Shown piece after piece: positions 52,783-62,690 of a stretch of DNA of 64,000 nucleotides (position 1 is the first letter of the stretch; every line of letters begins with the position of its first letter). The notes under the pieces were generated by a model that was not told where the DNA came from, did not search any database, and saw nothing but the letters and a program-made list of their open reading frames with translations. Both the position numbers and the translations under genes were made by a program. The stretch comes from Gammaproteobacteria bacterium (GTDB lineage Bacteria; Pseudomonadota; Gammaproteobacteria; Pseudomonadales; Alcanivoracaceae): contig JAGPVL010000009.1 in the NCBI GenBank assembly GCA_018067045.1, positions 60,323-124,322 of the forward strand, given 5' to 3'.

Positions 52783-55700
52783 TGCTCACCTCCGAGCAGG
52801 CTGTTCCAGCGCGTTAGGGTATCGGCGTCTGGCTTGCGCAACCACACGCCCTGCCCTGCGCTTTTTGCGTCTTTGCCGCCATCCATGCCGCGCAAAAATA
52901 AATAGGCGACACCGCCAAAATGCTGCTCGGGCTGATAATCGGGCAGGCTGTATTGCAGGTAACGATGCAAGGCCACGGAATAGAGTGCCGCCTGAATGTC
53001 ATAGCGGTGTTCGGCGACGGCTTGATCCATGGCTTCAGCGTGATAATCGCTGGGCGCTCTGCCGAGCCAATTACTTTTATAGTCGACCAGCCAATAGCGG
53101 CTTTGGTAGACAAACACCAGATCGATAAAGCCACGCAACATACCTTCGACATCGGCGAAGGTGAGCGATGGTTTTTTCAGTTGCGGGTCGAGCAGGTTTA
53201 CCGATTTTTCTAGCGCACTGGCGTTGAGGTTGCCGAGCGGCAAAATAAATTCCAGCTCGGGAACAAACTGATCACTGTTGGCTAAGGATAAATGGGCATC
53301 CGCTGTGTCGCCCGAGAACGGCGAGACTAGTACTTGCTGCACCATCTTAATCAGCACCGGCAACCATTTTGCATCGAAGCCGTGATCGGTAAGTTGTTGC
53401 TGACAGACTCTTTCGATATCTGCCAGCGCGGCGGCGCGCAAATCCAATTCTTCGAAGATGGCGTGCAAACAAATACCGGCGCGGGCGCCGCGCGGGAAGT
53501 TAGCGATATCGAGCTTGTCGTCGTCGATCTCCGGCAGGCGGGTTTCGTTAACGAAGTGCGCCGCTTGGGGTGCGTCGAGATGACGGGTTAAACCGGTGTA
53601 GCTATTGATCCGCCAATGATCGACCAGCCGTGGCAACGGCGGTGGTGGCTGCAAGGCTTCCGGCGCGCGCTGAATAGCTAGCTCGCCGCTGATCTCCGGC
53701 AAGGTGTGTGACACGGATACGGTATTAACGGAAGCGTCGGCAAAGTCTTGCGCAGCAGCGACAACCTCTTCCCAGCTGAGTTTGTCTTTGCCTTCTTTCG
53801 GCGGCAGCGGCAGGATTTTTGCTAACGGCGATTCGGCCAGCGTCTTTTCGCTTTCGACGGTGACGTAGCAGCGATAGACCGAACGCGTTAATGCCACATA
53901 AAGCAGGCGCATTTCTTCGGCGCGCTGTTCGCGCTTGGCCTGTGCTTTGGCCTCGTCGCTGGCGTTGTAATGGGCCTGTAGATTTCCATTTTCGTCATGA
54001 AACCAGGTAATGTCGCCGCCTTGTGGTTTGCCCGGCGCGGACATGCCGGTGACAAAGGCAATCGGATACTGCAAACCCTTGCTGCCGTGAATGGTAGTGA
54101 TTTGCACTAGCTGGTCGTCGGTTTCTAAACGCAGTTTTTGTTCGTCTGCGACCTCACCCACGCCTTCACGCTGGCGCTGCAACCAACGGGCTAATTCGCG
54201 CGGACCGATGCCGAGGCTGTGTTGATGCTGCAATAACTCACACAAGTGCAAGACATCGGTTAAGCGGCGCTCGCCAAACAGATCGCTCTTTAAACGTTCG
54301 AGCACCTGGTAGTGTTCAAACAAATGGTAGAGCGCGGGCAAGATGCCGCGCCGACGCCACAGTGCTTGTGCGTTATAAAACGTTTCGACTACCGCAGCCC
54401 AAGCCTCTTCGTCATGCAGTGCATGGTGCAGTTGCGCTAACGGCAGATTAAATAAACGACAAGCTAAGGCGTTGCGTAACAGGCTGCCATTTTCGGGCTC
54501 GACTAAGGCGGCGAGTAATAATTGCGTGTCCGTCGCCTCTTCACTTTCCATGACGCTGTCGCGACCTGCGTATACGCAGGGCAGACTCAACACCGACAAC
54601 GCATCGCGCACTTCACGTGCTTGCGAATGGCTGCGCACCAGCACGGCGATGTCACCCGCTTGCACGCGGCGCTCGCCGATTTTTGCGTTGGCATTGCCTA
54701 ACAGGCGGCGAATTTCAGTGGCGATCCATTGCGCTTGCCACTGATGTTGACTGGCGGCATCGCTGCGCGCGGTCTCGGCATCTGCGAGTGCGAAGTGCAA
54801 TGCGCTGCGCTCGGTATCATCACCGTTACTTTCATCACCGCTCTTCTCGTCACCACTAAAAGGCTCAACCTTGTCCGCCGCGTTCACCGGCTGGAATGTC
54901 AGCTTGTCGATCACAAACGGATTGTCGCCGATGAAGCAGTGATTTACCGCCGTGACCATCGCTTGGGTAGAACGAAAGTTAGTGCCGAGATGGTATTGGC
55001 CGGCGCTGTCGTCGCGGGCGCTCAGGTAGGCGTAAATATCCGCGCCACGGAAACCGTAAATGGCTTGCTTCGGATCGCCGATCATCAGCAGTGCGTTATC
55101 GTCGCTCTGACCATAAAGCGTATTGAAAATGGTGTACTGAATCGCGTCGGTGTCTTGGAATTCATCCACCATGGCGACCGGGAAACGCTGGCGCACTAAT
55201 GCTAATAACGGCGCGGCGTGTTCGGCGACAATGGCGTTGCGTGCTTCACTGAGTAAGTCGTCTGCGCTTAACTGGCCGTGCGCCGCTTTGAGTTGCGCTT
55301 CGCGTTGCAAGATATGTTCACGGGCATGTTGCAACACGGCAGGTTTTGCCTGCGCATCGGCGCGGACAATTTTCGGCAGCTCGGCATCGATTAGTGCAAA
55401 GAACGCATGCTCCGGCACCTGATCTTCTTTGCCCTTGGCAAAGCGTTCGTTAAGCCACTCTTGCGAGAAACATTCGAAGCGGATCTCGGGCTTGCCGCCC
55501 ATTGCCCACGCTTGAAACTCTAACGACGTTTTCTCAATGGTGGCCTTGCGGACTTTATTGCCATGCAGAACTTTACGCTCAAGGGCGTCGAAGATGAGGT
55601 CGCAGGCCTGCTGACCTTGTGTCATCCATCCGGAAAGAATATTTTCTAGCGCTTGTTGCTTGGCGTCGTTGGCGGCTAACGCCTGATCCAATGTCACGCT

Positions 55701-56360
55701 TGGCGTCAGTGGCGTATCGGCTTTATTGAGTAGCCCGCGTACGGCACCGTGAAGCTGCTGGGCATTGCTAAACTGGCTAACCAATAAGTGTGCGACGGCG
55801 TTATTTTGCCAAGCATGTTGGCGCCAATAATCTTGCGCGGCTTGTTCGCGCAATTCGCTGGCGCTGTCTTGCATGTCTAGATCAAAACTAATGCCGGCTT
55901 CAAAGGCGTACTGACTGAGTAAGCGTTTGCAGAAACCATGAATGGTGTAAATGGCGGCGTTGTCCATGCAGGACAAGGCGAGCTTCAAACGTTTTTTCGC
56001 CGGCGCAGGATCGATATCAGCCAGCAGCGTTGCTAAGAATTCATCTTGCTTGTCGTTGTTGAGTACATCGAGGGCTTCGCGGAGTCGTAAGCGAATACGG
56101 CCTCGTAGTTCGGCCACGGCGGCCTTGGTGAAGGTGACCACCAAGATCTTATCGACTTCTAATGGCGTGTCACCCTCGCGCAGGCCAATACCTAACACCC
56201 ACCGCAAATACAGGCCGGTGATGCTCCAGGTTTTACCGGTGCCGGCACTGGCTTCAATCAGTTGCACACCGTTGAGGGGTAGCGTTGCAATGTCTAACGG
56301 CGCTGCCGTTTTTTTAGTGTTGTCGCTGTTGTGTTCAGTGCTGCCAGTTAAATTACTCAT
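52779..56360 (-). CDS. recB: Exodeoxyribonuclease V beta subunit (RecB)
   Basis: This protein of 1193 residues is the 3'-5' helicase and nuclease of RecBCD. Walker A is EASAGTGKTWSITGLYLRW, motif II MVDEFQDTD, motif VI RLLYVALTRSVYR. The C-terminal RecB nuclease domain shows FIDLVFVYQSRYWLVDYKSNWLG, with the Asp and Lys of the active site. ATG 56360 has GGAGG nine bases upstream and overlaps the recC stop by eight bases; the open frame extends to 56378. Confidence 0.95.
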   Translation of the reverse strand: MSNLTGSTEHNSDNTKKTAAPLDIATLPLNGVQLIEASAGTGKTWSITGLYLRWVLGIGLREGDTPLEVDKILVVTFTKAAVAELRGRIRLRLREALDVLNNDKQDEFLATLLADIDPAPAKKRLKLALSCMDNAAIYTIHGFCKRLLSQYAFEAGISFDLDMQDSASELREQAAQDYWRQHAWQNNAVAHLLVSQFSNAQQLHGAVRGLLNKADTPLTPSVTLDQALAANDAKQQALENILSGWMTQGQQACDLIFDALERKVLHGNKVRKATIEKTSLEFQAWAMGGKPEIRFECFSQEWLNERFAKGKEDQVPEHAFFALIDAELPKIVRADAQAKPAVLQHAREHILQREAQLKAAHGQLSADDLLSEARNAIVAEHAAPLLALVRQRFPVAMVDEFQDTDAIQYTIFNTLYGQSDDNALLMIGDPKQAIYGFRGADIYAYLSARDDSAGQYHLGTNFRSTQAMVTAVNHCFIGDNPFVIDKLTFQPVNAADKVEPFSGDEKSGDESNGDDTERSALHFALADAETARSDAASQHQWQAQWIATEIRRLLGNANAKIGERRVQAGDIAVLVRSHSQAREVRDALSVLSLPCVYAGRDSVMESEEATDTQLLLAALVEPENGSLLRNALACRLFNLPLAQLHHALHDEEAWAAVVETFYNAQALWRRRGILPALYHLFEHYQVLERLKSDLFGERRLTDVLHLCELLQHQHSLGIGPRELARWLQRQREGVGEVADEQKLRLETDDQLVQITTIHGSKGLQYPIAFVTGMSAPGKPQGGDITWFHDENGNLQAHYNASDEAKAQAKREQRAEEMRLLYVALTRSVYRCYVTVESEKTLAESPLAKILPLPPKEGKDKLSWEEVVAAAQDFADASVNTVSVSHTLPEISGELAIQRAPEALQPPPPLPRLVDHWRINSYTGLTRHLDAPQAAHFVNETRLPEIDDDKLDIANFPRGARAGICLHAIFEELDLRAAALADIERVCQQQLTDHGFDAKWLPVLIKMVQQVLVSPFSGDTADAHLSLANSDQFVPELEFILPLGNLNASALEKSVNLLDPQLKKPSLTFADVEGMLRGFIDLVFVYQSRYWLVDYKSNWLGRAPSDYHAEAMDQAVAEHRYDIQAALYSVALHRYLQYSLPDYQPEQHFGGVAYLFLRGMDGGKDAKSAGQGVWLRKPDADTLTRWNSLLGGEQ

Positions 56361-59300
56361 ACGGCACAACCTCCGCATGTTGGCGCATCATCGACCACAG
56401 TGTTTCAGCGTATTGACGAAGATCTTTCTCGGCAGGCGCCTCTGCAAATAGGCGCGCCGATGCGGGTGTCTTCTCTGCTTCCACGTAGAAGACTGTTTCT
56501 AGATCCGCCTCATTAAGCAGCGCCCAAGCAGTATTGGGAAGATACGGCAGCGGCGCTTGGATACCTTGATGATAATAGTGCAGCAGTTGCGTCAACGTAT
56601 TGCGCGCTTCGTTGCTGCTGAGTGCCGGGAACTCAATGGCAAGATCATCGAACCAACCGCGACTTTTTCGCGCGGCATCCGATAAGTCTTGCGTGTTAAG
56701 CAGCAGGTGACGAAGCCATGGCAACATGATGCGCTCCGCACGAATTTGCTGTTCTTGCCACGGTGTTCTTTTCGCGTATTTCGTTTCCATTAACTTCGAT
56801 GCAGACCAGAACAATAATCCTTGTTCGCTGTGGTCGGGTAGATTGGCATTCAGCACTGTTTCCGAAAGTACTGTGTCCGCGAAGGTTTCGGATAAGGTTA
56901 ACGTGTCCACGTGTGACGGCCAGTGCTGCTGAATACGTTCAGCGAACTGCTGCGCGGCACCGAGTTCGTCGTGCATGTTTTGTTCGCCCGCCGGACCCGG
57001 CGGCACGCGCCCTTCTAACCACCAACGCTCAGCGATAGGCAGTTCAGTTTCGCCGTAGCGATGATTGTCCGCCTCGCCATGTAATGTTTGCGCAGCGCTT
57101 TCATTACGCAGCTGCCATTTTTCGAGGCCACTAAAGGTTTGCGGCTCATCGTCTTCGAGCTGATCGTCACGGCCGCCTAAACGAACGCGGAAGCGTTGCT
57201 GCAAAAAGACGGCGCCAGGGTTAGCCAAAAACGCGGCCAGCTCTTCGAGGGTTAACGTGGATTGTTGCTCTACGGTTGGCACACTGTTGTCTGGCTCTCC
57301 CTCCGAGTCGTCATCTTCTTGCACTTGTGCAATACGATGCCATAACGGCGACCAGCTTTGTCGCGCCGGTTGTGAGGCGGAAAAATTCTGTGCGCTAAAC
57401 GGCTGCAAGCTGTGCTCGGTGAGCAAGCGTTGGGATGTGGTCGTGCTTCCCTCTATATCAACCGCAACATCGTCCTCAACATCAAACGCTCTATCGAGAT
57501 AATCCATCAGATCGGCGACGACGACGGACGGCGGCAGATGTTCATTGCTGCGAATGTCGCGGCCACACCAACTTATATATAACTGCTCGCGAGCAGACAG
57601 TAGCGCTTCGAGAAACAAATAACGATCTTCGGCGCGACGGGAACGATCGCCGACGCGCGGGTAACTCAGCGTCAGGTCGTATCCCGGCGGGTGTTCGCGA
57701 TGGGGATAATCGGCTTCGTTCATACCGAGCAGACACACCACTTTGAACGGCACCGTACGCATGGGCATCAGTGTGCAAATATTGACGGCGCCACTTAAGA
57801 AACGTTGGCCGCCGGAAGCGCGGGAAAACTCCGCCGACAGCACATCATGCACTACGTCAATTGGCGTGCTGTCGTGCATCTTCGCCAAAGCTTGATCGTG
57901 TACAAACGTGGTTAGGGTTTGACGGATAGTTTCTAAATCGAGCTGATCTTTGTCGTCGCCGTCGAACAGGTCGTCGAGCATGTCGGTTAACAGCTCACGC
58001 CAATCTTGCGCATTGCGCGGCCGCGACATAGAGCGGGTGTGACGACGTAAAATATCCAGCAACGCGCTGAGTTTTCCCGCCAAGGCCACTTGACCATTTT
58101 GTACGCCGGATAACGACAACACGTTTTGCCAGTGATGGGATTGGTCGCCACTGGCTACTGCAAGCAACAAACGCTGCAAACCCGCCTGCCAGGTATTTTG
58201 TTGATTGGCTGGAAAACCTAATTGGACGCGATGCTCTGCGTCTAAGCCCCAGCGAATGCCGGCGGCCCGAATCCATTCGCGCACCAGCGGCATTTCATCC
58301 AGCTCGACGCCAAAACGTTTACGCAGTGCGGGTACTTCTAATAGATCGAGCACTTCGTTGGCGGTAAAACGATTGAGGGAGGGTTTTAGCAGGGTTAAAA
58401 ACGCGCGCACCATGGGTACTTCGTCGGCGAGAGTGCGATCGGCCACCGCCCACGGAATAACCGCCTGCCCTGCCTGACCAAACACCGCTTCGATTAACGG
58501 TGCATAGGGCGCCACATCCGGCACCATCACAATCACGTCGCGCGGTTTTAATTCTGGGTCCTTGGCGAACATATCCAGCAAACGATCATGCAGCACCTGC
58601 ACTTCGCGCATGGCGCTATGGCAAGAGTGCAAGGCGATATTGGCAGACGGCATTGGCCGTTTCGTACCCGCGCCACCTTTTTCCGTGCCGTCATGCAGGG
58701 TAAAAATGTCCGCCTGCACGGCGCCTAACAGAGTGTCATCATTTGGTAGTTCGAATAATTCTTCGTCTGCCTCGGCAAATTCATCCCAGTGGCCGAGCAA
58801 TAGTTGAAACTGACTTTGCCCTTGCTGGCCAAGGGAGGCGAGCAAGGGGTTGCCGCTGTCGGAAAATAATTCGCTCGCGGGCTCCGCTTTCGGCGCAAGT
58901 AGCTCTTCCCGTAGCTCTGCGCGTAACTGCTCTTTTAAAATGGCGCGCTGATCACGCAGGTCCGCCCAATATTCTGGCGACGGGTTGAGTAAAAACAGAT
59001 GTACGTCAATATGTTCGGCGAACGCCTGCAACACTTGCAGTAACGCGGCGGACAGATTTCCAGTAGCGAATAATACTAATCTCGGCGGCAGCGCTTTCGC
59101 CTGACCGTTTCTCAATAACGTTTGCCAATGCTGCACGTCCATAAGCACCGAACGTTGCGCTTGATCATCGGGCAACCATTTTTGCAGTAAACGCCATAAC
59201 GCAGGCTGCCACTTTTGATCTTCGGGAATGGCCACCGGCGAGCGATTCTGCGCCCATGCTTGTAGCCAATCTGGGCGATGCATTTGATATTGATCGTAGA

Positions 59301-59694
59301 GATCGGCAAGACGTAAACACAAACGATAGCGTTTTAGCGAGTCTGCATCGTTGAGATACACTTTCAGCGGCGCACAATCTGGCGCCGCAACAATTTCATC
59401 GAGTTTTTGCCACAGCACCCACGTTAACGGCGCCTTATCCCATACCGATTTTTCCGGCACCTGATCGACCAAGGTTCGATATTGTTGCCACAGCCAACGA
59501 GCCGGTAACGGAAACGAGAATCCTGCGGCAATACCTAAACGTTGCGCCAAACGAATCTGCAACCACGTGCCCATGCCTGGACTGGAAACCAAAATAGGTT
59601 GATCGCTTAATGGCGCGCCAGGATGACGAGCCAACACCAACGCTAACGCGTCGGCCAAATTTTCAAGACGGTTTGATTGATGCAGAGTGAGCAT
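56353..59694 (-). CDS. recC: Exodeoxyribonuclease V gamma subunit (RecC)
   Basis: This 1113-residue protein has a dead helicase-like core (MLTLHQSNRLENLADALALVL at the start) and the GMNEADYPHREHPPGYDL stretch typical of RecC, the subunit that splits DNA strands and recognises Chi. It lacks a Walker A lysine motif, as expected. Its ATG at 59694 overlaps the previous gene's stop in TAATG, so recC follows the EEP-family gene directly. Order recC-recB-recD on one strand is usual for gammaproteobacteria lacking the ptrA insert. Confidence 0.95.
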   Translation of the reverse strand: MLTLHQSNRLENLADALALVLARHPGAPLSDQPILVSSPGMGTWLQIRLAQRLGIAAGFSFPLPARWLWQQYRTLVDQVPEKSVWDKAPLTWVLWQKLDEIVAAPDCAPLKVYLNDADSLKRYRLCLRLADLYDQYQMHRPDWLQAWAQNRSPVAIPEDQKWQPALWRLLQKWLPDDQAQRSVLMDVQHWQTLLRNGQAKALPPRLVLFATGNLSAALLQVLQAFAEHIDVHLFLLNPSPEYWADLRDQRAILKEQLRAELREELLAPKAEPASELFSDSGNPLLASLGQQGQSQFQLLLGHWDEFAEADEELFELPNDDTLLGAVQADIFTLHDGTEKGGAGTKRPMPSANIALHSCHSAMREVQVLHDRLLDMFAKDPELKPRDVIVMVPDVAPYAPLIEAVFGQAGQAVIPWAVADRTLADEVPMVRAFLTLLKPSLNRFTANEVLDLLEVPALRKRFGVELDEMPLVREWIRAAGIRWGLDAEHRVQLGFPANQQNTWQAGLQRLLLAVASGDQSHHWQNVLSLSGVQNGQVALAGKLSALLDILRRHTRSMSRPRNAQDWRELLTDMLDDLFDGDDKDQLDLETIRQTLTTFVHDQALAKMHDSTPIDVVHDVLSAEFSRASGGQRFLSGAVNICTLMPMRTVPFKVVCLLGMNEADYPHREHPPGYDLTLSYPRVGDRSRRAEDRYLFLEALLSAREQLYISWCGRDIRSNEHLPPSVVVADLMDYLDRAFDVEDDVAVDIEGSTTTSQRLLTEHSLQPFSAQNFSASQPARQSWSPLWHRIAQVQEDDDSEGEPDNSVPTVEQQSTLTLEELAAFLANPGAVFLQQRFRVRLGGRDDQLEDDEPQTFSGLEKWQLRNESAAQTLHGEADNHRYGETELPIAERWWLEGRVPPGPAGEQNMHDELGAAQQFAERIQQHWPSHVDTLTLSETFADTVLSETVLNANLPDHSEQGLLFWSASKLMETKYAKRTPWQEQQIRAERIMLPWLRHLLLNTQDLSDAARKSRGWFDDLAIEFPALSSNEARNTLTQLLHYYHQGIQAPLPYLPNTAWALLNEADLETVFYVEAEKTPASARLFAEAPAEKDLRQYAETLWSMMRQHAEVVPYE

Positions 59695-60605
59695 TAGAGC
59701 GCCTGATTGGTGATCGCTGGAGGCGTGAGCTGCGCCGCTTCTAAAACATCATCCGGCAATAAAATCTCGGTCGCCAACGGAAGGTGATCTGACAACTTGC
59801 AGCCGTCGAGCACTTCGGTACGCACTGCGGATAGCGAATCCGATAATAAAATATGGTCGATGTGGCGATCCGGCGCCCAACTCGGAAAGGTAAACAATCC
59901 AGTTTCCGGCGAGCGTAAAGAGAGATCGACAATCGGTGAATTCTGCAAATGATCTAAGCGACAATTGAAATCACCGAGCATGACCACATGCTTATAGCGA
60001 TGCAGCTGACCAGCTAAATAATCGAGCTGAATATTGCGGTATTTTTCGCCCAACGATAAATGCACCCCGGCAACCACTAACGGCGCATCGGGGTGACCAT
60101 AGTGAGCGATGATCGCGCCACGTCCCGGCAAACCGGGCAAGCGATGATCTTCAACTTTATATGGGGTTAAGCGACTTAATAAGCCGTTACTAAATTGGCC
60201 GAGGCGGCCGAGGTTACGATTAAGTTGCTGATGGTGATAATCGAATTTGCCGAGCGCGGCCATGTGCTTAAGCTGATTGACGTTACGCGAACGCAAACTG
60301 CCGCCATCAACTTCTTGCAAGGCGACTACATCAAAGTTGCGCACCACATTGGCCATTAGCTCAATATTTTGCAGGCTGCGCGAGTGCGCCACCAAATGTT
60401 TCCAGCTGCCGGTGATGTAATCACTGTAACGCTGACTGCCAATGCCGGCCTGAACGTTAAACGTCAGCAACCGCAGGGTTTTCTGCGGCACGGCCACTTC
60501 GTTGTGATGGTGCTGGCTGCGCTGTTCGCCATCGCGCACAAGAGAAAAGCCCGCAGGGCGGGCTTTTAACTGAGATAGAGCCCGACGGGCACGATCTAAT
60601 AACAT
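59694..60605 (-). CDS. Endonuclease/exonuclease/phosphatase family protein
   Basis: This 303-residue protein has the EEP fold: LLTFNVQAGIG, VVALQEVDGGSLRS (the metal Glu), GVHLSLGEKYRN, VMLGDFNCRLDH (Asp/Asn), and HIDHILLSDS (catalytic His). The DNase I-like or phospholipase-type substrate is not known. The first 40 residues are weakly conserved and contain the terminator-like hairpin at 60545-60567, so the real start may be later. The gene precedes recC with overlap, as in the Pseudomonas-like order EEP, dsbA, cytochrome c4, engB. Confidence 0.85.
   Translation of the reverse strand: MLLDRARRALSQLKARPAGFSLVRDGEQRSQHHHNEVAVPQKTLRLLTFNVQAGIGSQRYSDYITGSWKHLVAHSRSLQNIELMANVVRNFDVVALQEVDGGSLRSRNVNQLKHMAALGKFDYHHQQLNRNLGRLGQFSNGLLSRLTPYKVEDHRLPGLPGRGAIIAHYGHPDAPLVVAGVHLSLGEKYRNIQLDYLAGQLHRYKHVVMLGDFNCRLDHLQNSPIVDLSLRSPETGLFTFPSWAPDRHIDHILLSDSLSAVRTEVLDGCKLSDHLPLATEILLPDDVLEAAQLTPPAITNQAL
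60545..60567 (-). terminator. Terminator-like hairpin inside the EEP gene start, probably for dsbA
   Basis: A perfect 10-bp stem AAAAGCCCGC/GCGGGCTTTT with a 3-base loop. On the minus strand it lies 57 bases after the dsbA stop, but within codons 13-20 of the next gene. Either it ends dsbA transcripts, or the EEP gene starts downstream of it. Confidence 0.55.
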
Positions 60606-60623
60606 AAGCGACTACTACTTCAA

Positions 60624-61286
60624 TTACTTAGCCAATAGCTTACGCTCTTTCTCAACCAAAAAGTCGATAACCTTAAACGTTTCCATATCGTTTTTGAGGT
60701 TGCCGCGCAGAACCAAATACTTACCGTTTACGCCGAATGCTGGCACGCCGGTAATTTTGTATTCCCGTGACAGCGTATCCGCCTGACGTGTTTTAACTGA
60801 CACACCAAAAGAGGAATACAGCTCATTAAACTCTTCGTTGCTCATACCATATTGCTTATAGAACGTGGCCAGTGCCGGTACGGTAAAGAGTGGCTCACGG
60901 TGCTTGTGAATGGCATCAAACAAAGGCTTATGAATTTTATCGGACAAACCTTTTGCTTCAGCAACATAAAATGCGCGTGCTAAAGGCTCGCCACCTTTAA
61001 TAAACAATACTGGGGTGCGCACGAAGTCGACTTGATCTGGCTTCGTTTTTAGCCAGTCTTCAACAATCGGCTCTGCGTCATAGCAATGCGGGCAGCCGTA
61101 GAAGAAAAACTCGCGCACTTCCACTTTGCTCGGATCATTAACCGCAACCGGCTTTTCGAGGAGCTGGTAATGGGTGCCTTCGGCATACTTGGCGTGGTCT
61201 TCGGCTTCGGCACAGGCTGTCATGGCAACAGCGAGGCCTGTTACGGTGAGGGCCGTGGTAAAGAAAGTCGTGAGGGCTTTAAACAT
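60624..61286 (-). CDS. dsbA: Periplasmic thiol:disulfide interchange protein DsbA
   Basis: This 220-residue protein has a signal sequence with a lipobox-like end (VAMTAC) and a thioredoxin fold with the active site CPHC in FFFYGCPHCYDAEP and the cis-Pro loop in ITGVPAFGVNGKY. It introduces disulfide bonds in exported proteins. ATG 61286 has AAGGAG upstream. The Cys at the signal end would allow a lipid-anchored form. Confidence 0.93.
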   Translation of the reverse strand: MFKALTTFFTTALTVTGLAVAMTACAEAEDHAKYAEGTHYQLLEKPVAVNDPSKVEVREFFFYGCPHCYDAEPIVEDWLKTKPDQVDFVRTPVLFIKGGEPLARAFYVAEAKGLSDKIHKPLFDAIHKHREPLFTVPALATFYKQYGMSNEEFNELYSSFGVSVKTRQADTLSREYKITGVPAFGVNGKYLVLRGNLKNDMETFKVIDFLVEKERKLLAK

Positions 61287-61468
61287 CCCGGTATCTCCTT
61301 GTTGTTTTCGCGTTATATCGCTGACGGGTTCATGTTAGTACTAATCGAAACGTGTATCGCTGTCGTTCTTTGCGCATCTGTTCGAACGTGTAGTGTCGAA
61401 TACCGGCAGTTCGACCGACAGGCAAATGGATAATTCCATACTTAAAGTGGTTTTTACCTTACTCAAAC

Positions 61469-61499
61469 AAAAAAGGGCAGCCTAAGGCTACCCTTTTTT
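61469..61499 (-). terminator. Rho-independent terminator after the cytochrome operon
   Basis: A stem of about 8 bp with one mismatch, GGGCAGCC/GGCTACCC, flanked by A and T runs. On the minus strand it follows the cytochrome c4 gene (stop at 61567). Confidence 0.8.
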
Positions 61500-61566
61500 C
61501 CCGCTGATCACTGTTACTAATCTGCAACGACCGACCAGAAACCCTAACCAGCAGATATGCCGACTA

Positions 61567-62214
61567 TTACTTGCCGAGGCCTGCGATAAAGCTCGCAACA
61601 GCCTTAATTTCTGTATCAGACATCTTCGCAGCGGTGGTTTGCATCATGCCCGGTGTTTCAGCATCGCCGTCATTGGTGCGCTTCGCGGCACCGATGTCGC
61701 CACGGCCGGCGGCACGGAATGCCTTCAGCTGTGCTTCAATATACTCAGCATGCTGACCACCCAACGCTGGGAAGCCGCCGCCAACACCTTGGCCTGCTGG
61801 GCCATGGCAGCCAGAGCACGCCGCAACGCCAGACTTCATGTTGCCGCCGCGGTATAAGCGCTCGCCTGCCGCAACCCACTCTGGATCAGCCTTGCCGACT
61901 TCCACTGTCTGTTCTTCATAGAAGGCAGCGAGGTCTGCCATGTCTTGCTCAGACAGACCGCCAACTTGGCCTTTCATGATGGCGTTGTCGCGAACGCCGC
62001 TTTTAAACTCTTCCAACTGCTTAACCGTGTAGCTTGCCTGTTGGCCCGCTAGCTTCGGAAACGTCGGCGCGCCGCTGTTTCCATCTTGGCCATGACAGGC
62101 CGCGCAAGGCGCTGACTTGTCTTTACCGGCAGAGGCATTGCCTTCAACGGCGATGGCGGAAACGCTAAACAGCGCAGAAATCAATAATACGGTGGCTTTG
62201 CCCATCAACTTCAT
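61567..62214 (-). CDS. Cytochrome c4 (dihaem)
   Basis: This 215-residue periplasmic electron carrier has a signal peptide (about 1-22) and two cytochrome c domains, each with one CxxCH haem site (CAACH at about 37 and CSGCH at about 136) and a distal Met region (PTFPKLAGQQ and GFPALGGQH). It should pass electrons to a terminal oxidase. ATG 62214 with TAAGGG upstream is preferred over a TTG at 62220. It lies nine bases after the small cytochrome gene. Confidence 0.93.
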   Translation of the reverse strand: MKLMGKATVLLISALFSVSAIAVEGNASAGKDKSAPCAACHGQDGNSGAPTFPKLAGQQASYTVKQLEEFKSGVRDNAIMKGQVGGLSEQDMADLAAFYEEQTVEVGKADPEWVAAGERLYRGGNMKSGVAACSGCHGPAGQGVGGGFPALGGQHAEYIEAQLKAFRAAGRGDIGAAKRTNDGDAETPGMMQTTAAKMSDTEIKAVASFIAGLGK

Positions 62215-62223
62215 GATCAACCC

Positions 62224-62508
62224 TTACTTGGTCATGTATTCAATCAGTGCACGGAAGTCTTCATCCGAGCAATCGTTGCACATACCTTTTGGAGGCATGG
62301 CGTTAATCCCTTCACGGGCATGCTTTACCATAGTGTCCATGCCCTGCTTCATGCGTGGCTCCCAAGCGGCTTTATCGCCGGTCTTTGGAGCGCCCGCTGC
62401 ACCCGTGCCATGGCAGAACGTGCACGACTGGTTGTACTTTTCTTCTACGCCTGCGTGCGCCACAGTGGCGGTGGCAGACAGCAACAAAACCGCTAAAATA
62501 TTACGCAT
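62224..62508 (-). CDS. Small cytochrome c (c5-like)
   Basis: This 94-residue exported protein has a signal peptide (about 1-19) and one haem site (CTFCH) with an axial Met in NAMPPKGMC. The extra Cys pair CNDC near the C-terminus is typical of the c5 branch. It should act in respiratory electron transfer together with the downstream c4. ATG 62508 follows GGGGAT. Confidence 0.88.
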   Translation of the reverse strand: MRNILAVLLLSATATVAHAGVEEKYNQSCTFCHGTGAAGAPKTGDKAAWEPRMKQGMDTMVKHAREGINAMPPKGMCNDCSDEDFRALIEYMTK

Positions 62509-62690
62509 GTCACATCCCCAAAGTTGCCCCAGCATGCCGGTAGCGGGAAGAAGGAGTTTGTTAGACGTTGCTTAGACCATTAAGCAGGTTCATTAAAAAC
62601 CCATTATATTTGAAGCACTTCGACCAACTGGCGGGCATTATATACCAGCGATCTACGCTGTCATACCCGTAATGAATACAAGGAAATACC

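Noticed and set aside
54472..55422. Several plus-strand open frames inside recB
   Set aside because: They are antisense shadows of the recB coding frame, produced by its GC-rich codons.
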